DNA of 34,396 nucleotides from Crocosphaera sp. (GTDB lineage Bacteria; Cyanobacteriota; Cyanobacteriia; Cyanobacteriales; Microcystaceae), in contig JASJBX010000032.1 of NCBI GenBank assembly GCA_030066295.1, positions 1 to 34,396 on the forward strand, given 5' to 3'. The notes beneath the pieces are model-generated. The model worked only from the letters and a program-made list of their open reading frames with translations, did no database searches and was not told where the DNA came from. Both the position numbers and the translations under genes were made by a program. This document shows, one piece after another, positions 23,072-31,420 of this stretch (its first letter is position 1; each line of letters begins with the position of its first letter).

Positions 23072-24886
23072 ATGAATACTCATATCAATTATTCTCAGAA
23101 AAACCGTCACTTAATCGTGATTGAAGATGAAAAATATCGTCAAACTATTTCTTTAGAAGAAGAAACCTATTCTATTGGTAGACATACCAAGAATTCTATT
23201 GTTATTCACTCTCAACAAGCTTCCCGTCGGCATGGTACATTAATGAAGCGAAAAAATCGTCATAATAATACTTATTCCTATTGGATTATTGATGGGGATT
23301 TAGATGGCAATAAAAGTCGGAATGGAATTTATGTCAATGGAGAAAAATGCTTGATTAAAGAATTAAAAAATGGTGACTTAATTAACTTTGGCTGTGAAGT
23401 GAATGCAACTTATTATGCCAGTCATGAATGGTCAAATACAGTGATAGATATTGGCAAAAATAAGCATCAGGAACTCTCCGATAACTTCACAGAAGTTAAT
23501 AGTCAGTGTACCCTATCACAGCCCCATATGAATTTTGAACCTGAGTCTCAACCCTTGAATCCTAAAGATACACTTCAAGCGCAAGAATATCAAGATACTT
23601 TAACTCAATTACCTAATCGAATTTTATTTAAAGAATATCTATTAAATGCCCTAAAAAATGCCAATCAATATCATACATCAATGGCAGTAATTCTCTTAGA
23701 TATTAATCATTTTAAAGCCATTAATAAAAACTGGGGTTATCCTGTAGGTGATAAAATTTTGGTAGAAGTGGCTCAACGGCTTAAATCTAGTTTGCGAGAT
23801 AGTGATATTGTTGCTCGTTGGGGAGACGATGAGTTTATTATTTTATTGCCAAAAATTAGTCATGGGGATAATATCGAAAAAATAACTCAGAGAATTTTAA
23901 AACATATTAGCCAACCCCTAGAATTATCTGAAACCCTCTTATATTTAGAATATAGCGTGGGTTCTGCTATTTATCCTCAAGATGCCCCAGATAGTAACAG
24001 CCTCTTGCGGAAAGCGGAAATTGGGTTATTAAACCATCAAAAAGAGATGCTATCATCTAGCAAAAAATCTCATTTAACCATTGATGCTAAAGCTTCTAAA
24101 TTATTGAAAGCTAAAACCGCTCTACAACAAGCGTTAAATGATCAAGAATTAGAACTTTATTATCAACCTCAAATGAAAATAAAGACGGGAGAAATTTCTG
24201 GAGTCGAAGCATTAGTTCGTTGGAATCATCCAGACTTAGGCCAAATTAATCCTCAAAAATTTATTCCTGTGGCTGAACAAACGGATTCAATTTTATTGAT
24301 AGGAGAATGGATATTAAGAGAGGCTTGTCGTCAAAATAAAGCTTGGCAGGATATGGGTTTACCCAATTTTATTATGTCAGTTAATCTGTCTCCACTCCAA
24401 TTAAAAGATCCCAATTTTGTTAACATAGTGAAACAAATATTACAAGAAACCAAACTGTCTCCCCACTGGTTGGAATTAGAAATAACAGAAAAAGCACTTC
24501 TTACTAATTCAGAACTGGCACATCAGGTTTTACAGGATTTGAGACAATTAGGGGTTCATCTATCTATGGATGATTTTGGAACTGGTTATTCTTGTCTCAA
24601 TCACCTTCCCAAATTCCCGTTTGGTACGCTCAAAATTGCTCAATCCTGTGTTCAACAACTCACCGAAAAACCAGAAACCATTGCTATTATTTCAGCAGCC
24701 GTTGCCTTAGGAAACAGTTTAGATTTACGAGTTATCGCCGAAGGGGTTGAAACCCATAAACAACTCGATTTACTGCAAAATTTGGATTGCAAAGAAGCTC
24801 AAGGCTATTTATTAAGTCAACCCTTAAACTATATGGAAGCAACTCAATTTCTAGACCTTTATCAAGAACAAAAAGTTCCTTGTTAA
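23072..24886 (+). CDS. FHA-GGDEF(degenerate)-EAL cyclic-di-GMP protein, paralogue
   Basis: The 604-residue protein is a tandem duplicate of its neighbour. The FHA domain is kept (SIGRHTKNSIVI, SRRHGTL, KSRNGIYVNG), but the PAS domain is absent. The GGDEF domain is altered at 251-255 (GDDEF), and the metal/base segment reads DINHFKAINKNWGY in place of the neighbour's DIDSFKNINDTLGH, so diguanylate cyclase activity is probably lost; the RDSD inhibitory site remains and may bind ligand. The EAL domain (E379) keeps VNLSP, EITEK, DDFGTGY, AEGVE and QGYL, but LKIAQSC has Ala in place of the usual Asp after LKI. I infer a phosphodiesterase or a sensor. It ends 173 bp before the GTPase gene. Confidence 0.9.
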   Translation: MNTHINYSQKNRHLIVIEDEKYRQTISLEEETYSIGRHTKNSIVIHSQQASRRHGTLMKRKNRHNNTYSYWIIDGDLDGNKSRNGIYVNGEKCLIKELKNGDLINFGCEVNATYYASHEWSNTVIDIGKNKHQELSDNFTEVNSQCTLSQPHMNFEPESQPLNPKDTLQAQEYQDTLTQLPNRILFKEYLLNALKNANQYHTSMAVILLDINHFKAINKNWGYPVGDKILVEVAQRLKSSLRDSDIVARWGDDEFIILLPKISHGDNIEKITQRILKHISQPLELSETLLYLEYSVGSAIYPQDAPDSNSLLRKAEIGLLNHQKEMLSSSKKSHLTIDAKASKLLKAKTALQQALNDQELELYYQPQMKIKTGEISGVEALVRWNHPDLGQINPQKFIPVAEQTDSILLIGEWILREACRQNKAWQDMGLPNFIMSVNLSPLQLKDPNFVNIVKQILQETKLSPHWLELEITEKALLTNSELAHQVLQDLRQLGVHLSMDDFGTGYSCLNHLPKFPFGTLKIAQSCVQQLTEKPETIAIISAAVALGNSLDLRVIAEGVETHKQLDLLQNLDCKEAQGYLLSQPLNYMEATQFLDLYQEQKVPC

Positions 24887-24955
24887 TTGTTAATAACTGA
24901 ACTCAACTGTTTTGAATCTCTTCTCCGTTAATGTCTTGGTTATGAGCAACAAAAA

Positions 24956-24979
24956 AAGCCTTTTTTGATAAAAAGGCTT
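24956..24979. terminator. Hairpin after the cyclic-di-GMP pair
   Basis: Arms AAGCCTTTTT and AAAAAGGCTT pair fully (10 bp) around the loop TGAT. Read on the minus strand the stem is followed by seven T, the form of an intrinsic terminator, but the genes on both sides run plus. It may work weakly in the plus direction or block antisense transcription. Confidence 0.5.
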
Positions 24980-25059
24980 AATCCTCTTTACTTTTGTCTA
25001 ACTGAAGAAGTTTTGTAGTACAATTAGAGAGACGATTGTTAACCATCATTGGCCAACAA

Positions 25060-26511
25060 ATGTCTCAAGCAAGCGACAATAACCTCTGGAACTTTCAAGA
25101 CTTAGACGAAGCCTTAGTGGGTTTTGAGCAAATACAAGAACAATTAAACTATCAACAAGCCCAAGATAGCCTCAGAAATTTGGTTAACCATTTGGACTTA
25201 ACCCCTCAAGAACAAACGGGACTGGAGAGTGAGTTAAATCATCTGACAAAAATGCTAGAAAAACTAGACCATTCCTTAGTGCAAATTGCTGCTTTTGGGA
25301 TGGTAGGAAGGGGTAAATCTTCGGTTTTAAACGCGTTATTAGGGGAAAATATTTTCAAAACCGGCCCTTTACACGGGGTGACTCAAACCACTGACACAGC
25401 CGCTTGGAAATTGCAAGAAGATGATAATATACAAGGGTTACAAACAGTTGCGTTATCGGGTTGGGGACAGTCTCATATCGAGTTAATTGATACCCCAGGG
25501 ATTGATGAAGTAGACGGAGAAACTAGAGAAATTCTAGCCCATCATACGGCTAAACAAGTGGATTTAATTCTCTTTGTTATTTCTGGGGATATGACCAAGG
25601 TAGAATTTGAGGCATTATCCCAATTACGAGAAGCAGGAAAACCGATTATTTTAGTGTTTAATAAAATTGATCAATATCCTGAAACTGACCGATTGGCTAT
25701 TTATGAAAAAATACGAGATGAACGGGTCAAAGAATTATTGTCTCCCGATGAAATTGTCATGATTGCCGCTTCTCCCTTGGTAACAGAAATTGTTCGCGAT
25801 GATCAGGGTAAAGTCAGACAAAAAAGAACAAGAGGAAAGCCGAAAATTGAGGGATTAAAGTTAAAAATATTAGAAATTTTACACCGAGAAGGTAAATCTT
25901 TAGTGGCTCTTAATACCTTACTATATGCCAACGAAGTTAATGAGCAAATTGTAGCCCGTAAATTAGAAATTAGAGAAAAAGCAGCCAACCAACTTATTCA
26001 AAAAGCTGTCATGATCAAAGCCATGACTATTGCCTTAAATCCGGTGACAGTGGTTGATTTATTCACAGGGGCGATAGTAGATGTGGCCATGATTGTAACC
26101 TTATCTCGTCTTTATGGCATTCCTATGACCCAACAAGCAGCGATCGCTCTTTTACAGAAAATTGGGGTGAGTATGGGGGGTATTAGTGCCAGTGAGTTTC
26201 TCACCTCTTTGGGGTTGAGTTCTCTGAAAGGAATGTTAGGCTTAATGATTCCCACAACGGCAGGGTTTTCATTGTTACCCTATCTCTCTGTTGCTATCAC
26301 TCAAGGGGGAGTGGCCGGGGTGTCTTGTTACGCCATTGGCCAGGTCACAAAGGGTTATTTAGCCAATGGGGCGGCCTGGGGACCCGCAGGACCGAAAACC
26401 GTAGTCAAACAGATTTTACTCTCTTTAGACAAGACTTCCATTTTAAACCGTATTAAGTGGGAATTGGGGGCGAAATTGAAGCGAGATCAGGGTTTTAAGG
26501 TTATGGAGTGA
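25060..26511 (+). CDS. Era-like GTPase with C-terminal membrane-associated domain
   Basis: The 483-residue protein has a GTPase domain: P-loop GMVGRGKSS (about 79-87), switch region TQTTDT, G3 DTPGID (about 148-153) and G4 NKID (about 202-205). A helical C-terminal part follows, from about 310, with several hydrophobic segments (MTIALNPVTVVDLFTGAIVDVAMIV, GMLGLMIPTTAGFSLLPYLSVAI). This resembles the DUF697-type tails of cyanobacterial GTPases. Such proteins are thought to work at membranes; the process is unknown. The ATG at 25060 is chosen over an in-frame TTG at 25036. Its stop is 19 bp from the convergent NRPS stop, so the two are separate units. Confidence 0.85.
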   Translation: MSQASDNNLWNFQDLDEALVGFEQIQEQLNYQQAQDSLRNLVNHLDLTPQEQTGLESELNHLTKMLEKLDHSLVQIAAFGMVGRGKSSVLNALLGENIFKTGPLHGVTQTTDTAAWKLQEDDNIQGLQTVALSGWGQSHIELIDTPGIDEVDGETREILAHHTAKQVDLILFVISGDMTKVEFEALSQLREAGKPIILVFNKIDQYPETDRLAIYEKIRDERVKELLSPDEIVMIAASPLVTEIVRDDQGKVRQKRTRGKPKIEGLKLKILEILHREGKSLVALNTLLYANEVNEQIVARKLEIREKAANQLIQKAVMIKAMTIALNPVTVVDLFTGAIVDVAMIVTLSRLYGIPMTQQAAIALLQKIGVSMGGISASEFLTSLGLSSLKGMLGLMIPTTAGFSLLPYLSVAITQGGVAGVSCYAIGQVTKGYLANGAAWGPAGPKTVVKQILLSLDKTSILNRIKWELGAKLKRDQGFKVME

Positions 26512-26530
26512 GAGGGCGATGGCTAACGGG

Positions 26531-29500
26531 CTAATTATTCAATTGAATTGATGTCTTAACTAAATTTTTGTTTAAATACTGACCTAAAAGTTCTACATAC
26601 GGTTCTTTAAAGACATCATTATGTAATGTATGAAGATCATAAATAACAAAATCCCCAACACCTAAATTGCCCCAACCCATTTTTTTATCAAGAAAACTTG
26701 ATGAACGCTCTAAACGTTTTTGCGTTTCAGTTGTACGAAACAAGACGACTTTACCCGCATAAGGTTGGGGAGAATAAATTTTGTTCATTTGTTGATTAAT
26801 TGCTACTGTAGCTGCACTTTTTTGTTTTGGGGAAAGTTCTGATGTTTCTTTTTTCAGTAATAACTCACTCTTTAAGTATTGTTTTTTGACTTTTTTTTCT
26901 ACTTTGAATTTAATAGATTTTAGTCTTTGCAATAGATAGTTTTTAACTCCTAATTCTAATAACTCGTTTTTATGATAAACAACTCGTTGCTCCCAAGACA
27001 TAGGTGAACGAAAACCAGGAGCGAAGGTATCAACCAAAGCCAGTAACGCTACTTTTTGATTCGCAGCAACTAACTGTTGTGCCATTTCCCAAGCTACCAT
27101 ACCTCCAATACAAAAACCTATTAAAAAATACGGACCATCAGGACAAAGCAATTGCAGTTCTTTTAGATAACTTTCTGCCAGTTTTTCAAGCGAAACTTCA
27201 CCTTGTCTAGCTTTCATGAGTAAATTTTGATCAGTTAAACCGTAAATGGGTTGTTCTTCGCCTAAATAGGGAATTAAATTCAGATAATCACTCAGATTAT
27301 TATGAATAGCAAATAAAGGTCTTTTAGATCCTTCTGTTTGTAGGGGAACCAGAAAATTCCAAGATTTTTCCCATGTATTTTGACTAACAATTTTACCAAG
27401 ACTTTCAATAGTAGGATTTTGAAATAAGGTTGCTAATGATAAAGATATTCCTAATTTTTTCTCAATACTATGCAATAGAGGAACAGCCAATAACGAAGAA
27501 CCTCCCAACTCAAAAAAATTGTCGTTGATACTAATAGGATCTCGTTCTAAAATTTTTTGCCAAATATCTGTTAATTGCTTTTCTATTGGATTTCTAGAAC
27601 CGATATATTCAGTTTTCTTCATTATTTTATCTAAATTCTTTTTCTTAAGGCTTAAGCGATCTATTTTCCCATTGGGGGTTAAAGGAAAATTTTCTAAATC
27701 GACAAACACAGAAGGAATCATATAGCCGGGTAAGTTTTTAGCAAGAAAAGTTCGTAATTCTGTTTGAGTTGGCGATTGATTGGATTTAGAAATAATATAA
27801 GCAACTAATTGTTTATTCCCTGATGGATATTCTTTGACAATAACTACAGTTTCCTGGACGCAGGGATGTTGATTTAAGATGGCTTCTATTTCTGCTAATT
27901 CAATGCGAAATCCTCTTATTTTAACCTGGTCATCAATTCGTCCAATATATTGAACGTTTCCATCTGCTAAATACTTGGCTAAGTCTCCTGTTTTATATAA
28001 TATTCCTTCTCCAAAAGGATTAGGAATAAATTTTTGGGCGGTTAATTTCGGACGGTTAAGATAGCCTCTGGCTAAGACATCACCGCCAAGGTACAATTCT
28101 CCTGATACCCCGATGGGGACTGCTTGCAGATACTTATCTAAGATGTAGATTTCGGCGTTGGAGATAGGGCGACCAATAGGCGGAAGCGACTCCCAATTAT
28201 TGGGAGAACCTTTTAATTTAAAAGCACTCACCACATGAGTTTCGGTTGGTCCGTACTGATTTTCTAGAGTACAATGGGGAAGTCTGGTTAAAAAGTTAGT
28301 TATAGTAGGTGTAATTTTTAACTGTTCTCCGGCAGTAATTAATTCAGACAGTTTAGATGGAAGATATTCAGTATTAGATGCACTACTGGATAATAGTTCA
28401 AGAGCAACAAACGGTAAAAATAGCCTTTCGATACTTTGTTCGTTAATAAATTGTAATAGTGCTGTTCCATCTCTTCGCACTTGTTCTGGGATGACCACTA
28501 AAGTTCCGCCCGAACACCAAGTAGAGAATATTTCCTGGAAAGACACATCAAAGCTTATTGGCGTAAATTGCCCCGTTTTTGTGCCATATTTGGCTGAAGA
28601 GGTTTTCAGTTGCCAAAGTATCAAATTAATCAGGGGACGATGATTCATCCCTACTCCTTTGGGTTTGCCAGTAGAACCGGAAGTATAAATTATATAAGCT
28701 AAATTATCTGAACATATCTCAATATCAAGATTCTCCTGACACTGCTGTTCAATTGTCTCCCAATTACTTTCTAAACACACCACTGCTCTGTTTTCTGTCG
28801 ATAATAATGATAACAACTTCTGTTGAGTTAATAATAGTTCAATACCGGAATCAGTCAACATATAATTTAAGCGTGAAGCAGGATAATTAGGATCTAAAGG
28901 AACATAAGCCCCTCCAGCTTTTAATACTCCTAATAAGCCGATTAACATTTCTATGGAATGGTCTAAGCATATTCCAACTAATGAATCTGCTTTTATCCCC
29001 AATTTTCTTAAATAGTAGGCCAACTGATTAGCTTTGTTGTTTAATTCTTGATAGGTTATTTTTTCATTTTTATAAACAATTGCAATAGCTTTTGGTGTTC
29101 TTTTAACTTGTTCTTCAAATAATTGATGAATAGATTTATCTTTAGGATAATCCCTTGCCGTTTTATTTGATTCTCTTAAAATTTGATTTTCTTCTTCTGG
29201 TGTTAGAAAAGAAAGTTTATTTATTTGGGTTTCAGAATTAGTTATTATTTGGGTTAATAAAGTCTCAAAATGGCCAATCATACGACCAATAGTTTCTTTT
29301 TCAAATAAATCTGCATTATATTCAAATTCTCCCCTTAATGCTGTCTCAGTTTCTATCATAAATAAGCTTAAATCAAATTTAGACAAACTTCTTTCTATCT
29401 TCATTGTTTTCACAGTTACTTCAGGTATTTCTAAAGTTGATTTAGGTACATTCTGTAAAGCAAACAGAACCTGAAATAAAGGAGTATAACTCAGATTTCT

Positions 29501-31369
29501 TTCCGGATTTAATTCTTCTACTAACTTCTCAAAAGGAATATCTTGATGGGTATAAGCATCTAGTGCCATTGTTCTAACCCGCTTCAATAATTCGTCAAAA
29601 GTCGGATTGTTGTTTACATCTATTCTCAACAACAAAGTATTAACAAAAAATCTGATTAATTGCTCTATTTCACTTTGATTTCGGTTAGCAATAGGAGAGC
29701 CAATAATGACATCTTCTTGATGAGTATAGCGAGATAAAATAACCCCAAATGCTGCTATAAGGGTCATAAATAAAGTAGCTCCATGTTGTCCACTTAATTT
29801 TTTTAATTCTTGGGTAACTTCTGCTGATATCGTGAAAGTTTGATGATTACCGGAAAAAGTTTGAATAGAAGGACGTGGTTGATTGGTTGGTAATTCTAAT
29901 ATGGGAGAAGATCCTAATAATTGTTTTTTCCAATAGTTGATTTGTTTGTTTAATGTTTCTCCCTGTAACCATTGACGTTGCCATTGGGAAAAATCAGTAT
30001 ATTGTATAGCCAACTCAGGTAATTCTATCGGTTGGTTTTCTAATAAAGATTGATAAATCTTAGATAACTCTTTAGTTAAAATTCCTAGTGACCAACCATC
30101 GGATATTATATGATGTATAGTTAACAGTAAAATATAGTTATGGTTGCTGATTTTTATTAAAATAGTTCTCAGTAAAGGAGGAATTTCTAAATTAAATGGT
30201 TTGACAGTTTCTTCTTGTATTAACTGTTTTATTTTTTGTTCTTGTTGTAAGCATTCTTGTAAATCAATTAACGAAATATTTACCTTAACTTCTTGATTTA
30301 TTTTTTGAACAACTACTCCCTCTTTTTTTTGAAACCCAGTTCGCAAACTTTTCTGGCGTTCACATAAGAGATTAAATGATTTTTCTAAAATATCTATATT
30401 CAGAGTACCTTTCAGTTTAAATGCGCTTGATATGTTATAAACACCTCCTATTCCTTCTAATTGTTCTAAAAACCAAAGACGAGATTGTGCAAAAGAAAGT
30501 GGTATCTCTGGAGTGTCTTTAATCATCTTAATTGGAGGGGGACTCTTATCTAGGTTTCTTTGAGTATCTATTAAGCCGCTTAATTGACTTATAGTTGGAT
30601 TTTCAAACAAACTTTTTATAGGAATTTCTAGATTAAAACTATCCCGAATACGAGACATTAATTGTGTTGCTAATAAGGAATGTCCCCCCAAGGTAAAAAA
30701 GTTATCTGAGATACTTGCTTCTACTCCTAATAATTGATTCCAGATATTAGTTAGGATTTCTTGTGTCGGGTTGTTTGGGGTGATAATTTCTTCGTCTCTT
30801 TCGATTTTGGGTTCAGGTAAGGCTTTAAAATTTATTTTCCCATTCGAGGTTAAAGGAAGATTTTCTAAAAGAATAAAAGCCGAGGGGATCATATACTCAG
30901 GTAGCTTCTGTTGCAGAAAACTTCGTAATTGTTGGGGGCTAAGTTTCCCTTGTTGCTGAGGAATTAAATAGGCCACGAGTCGCTTCTTGGTTGGTTGATC
31001 TTCTCGAACCAGGACAACAACTTTTTCCACCTGGGGATGTTGACTTAAAGCTGTTTCAATTTCCCCTAATTCTATTCTTAACCCTCGAATTTTAACTTGA
31101 TGATCAATACGCCCTAAAAATTCAATATTGCCATCAGGTAAGTAACGAGCTAAATCACCCGTTTTGTAAAGTCGCGCTTCTGGATCATTGCTGAAAGGAT
31201 TAGGAATAAATTTTTCAGATGTTAGTTCAGGACGGTTCACATAGCCTCTTGCTAATCCAATTCCTCCCAGATGAAGCTCTCCAACCACACCAATAGGAAC
31301 AAGGTTTAAATATTGATCCAAAATGTAAGCCTGGGTATTGAAAATCGGTTTTCCTATTTTGATGGGCAT
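26531..31369 (-). CDS. NRPS, 5'-truncated: (A-fragment)-PCP-C-A-PCP-TE
   Basis: The 1612-residue product starts in the middle of an adenylation domain: IGKPIFNTQAYILD is the A6 region, with TGDLARYLPDG (A7) and GRIDHQVKIRG (A8) following, but A1-A5 are absent. Then come PCP1 (GGHSL, Ser at about 230), a condensation domain (SFAQSRLWFLEQL at about 292; HHIISDGWS at about 418), a complete A domain (YTSGSTGKPKG at about 899, QYGPTE at about 1040, GRIDDQVKIRG at about 1148), PCP2 (GGSSL, about 1289) and a thioesterase. The TE has GFCIGG (about 1419), with Cys as the nucleophile, LVDTFAPG and HNDVFKEP. Specificity residues read by eye are D-V-Q-F-I-A-Q-V-V(-K), close to proline codes. There is no ribosome site before the first ATG. 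The gene follows the monooxygenase by 51 bp on the same strand. It is probably a relic of a larger gene. Confidence 0.9.
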   Translation of the reverse strand: MPIKIGKPIFNTQAYILDQYLNLVPIGVVGELHLGGIGLARGYVNRPELTSEKFIPNPFSNDPEARLYKTGDLARYLPDGNIEFLGRIDHQVKIRGLRIELGEIETALSQHPQVEKVVVLVREDQPTKKRLVAYLIPQQQGKLSPQQLRSFLQQKLPEYMIPSAFILLENLPLTSNGKINFKALPEPKIERDEEIITPNNPTQEILTNIWNQLLGVEASISDNFFTLGGHSLLATQLMSRIRDSFNLEIPIKSLFENPTISQLSGLIDTQRNLDKSPPPIKMIKDTPEIPLSFAQSRLWFLEQLEGIGGVYNISSAFKLKGTLNIDILEKSFNLLCERQKSLRTGFQKKEGVVVQKINQEVKVNISLIDLQECLQQEQKIKQLIQEETVKPFNLEIPPLLRTILIKISNHNYILLLTIHHIISDGWSLGILTKELSKIYQSLLENQPIELPELAIQYTDFSQWQRQWLQGETLNKQINYWKKQLLGSSPILELPTNQPRPSIQTFSGNHQTFTISAEVTQELKKLSGQHGATLFMTLIAAFGVILSRYTHQEDVIIGSPIANRNQSEIEQLIRFFVNTLLLRIDVNNNPTFDELLKRVRTMALDAYTHQDIPFEKLVEELNPERNLSYTPLFQVLFALQNVPKSTLEIPEVTVKTMKIERSLSKFDLSLFMIETETALRGEFEYNADLFEKETIGRMIGHFETLLTQIITNSETQINKLSFLTPEEENQILRESNKTARDYPKDKSIHQLFEEQVKRTPKAIAIVYKNEKITYQELNNKANQLAYYLRKLGIKADSLVGICLDHSIEMLIGLLGVLKAGGAYVPLDPNYPASRLNYMLTDSGIELLLTQQKLLSLLSTENRAVVCLESNWETIEQQCQENLDIEICSDNLAYIIYTSGSTGKPKGVGMNHRPLINLILWQLKTSSAKYGTKTGQFTPISFDVSFQEIFSTWCSGGTLVVIPEQVRRDGTALLQFINEQSIERLFLPFVALELLSSSASNTEYLPSKLSELITAGEQLKITPTITNFLTRLPHCTLENQYGPTETHVVSAFKLKGSPNNWESLPPIGRPISNAEIYILDKYLQAVPIGVSGELYLGGDVLARGYLNRPKLTAQKFIPNPFGEGILYKTGDLAKYLADGNVQYIGRIDDQVKIRGFRIELAEIEAILNQHPCVQETVVIVKEYPSGNKQLVAYIISKSNQSPTQTELRTFLAKNLPGYMIPSVFVDLENFPLTPNGKIDRLSLKKKNLDKIMKKTEYIGSRNPIEKQLTDIWQKILERDPISINDNFFELGGSSLLAVPLLHSIEKKLGISLSLATLFQNPTIESLGKIVSQNTWEKSWNFLVPLQTEGSKRPLFAIHNNLSDYLNLIPYLGEEQPIYGLTDQNLLMKARQGEVSLEKLAESYLKELQLLCPDGPYFLIGFCIGGMVAWEMAQQLVAANQKVALLALVDTFAPGFRSPMSWEQRVVYHKNELLELGVKNYLLQRLKSIKFKVEKKVKKQYLKSELLLKKETSELSPKQKSAATVAINQQMNKIYSPQPYAGKVVLFRTTETQKRLERSSSFLDKKMGWGNLGVGDFVIYDLHTLHNDVFKEPYVELLGQYLNKNLVKTSIQLNN

Positions 31370-31420
31370 ATTTTCTAAAGCATTGATAAATGGTAGAAAG
31401 AGGGGGAGGAATCCAAAGGA

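Noticed and set aside
26531-31369. Two complete NRPS modules
   Set aside because: Only the second module has a full C-A-PCP set. The first has just the end of an A domain and a PCP.
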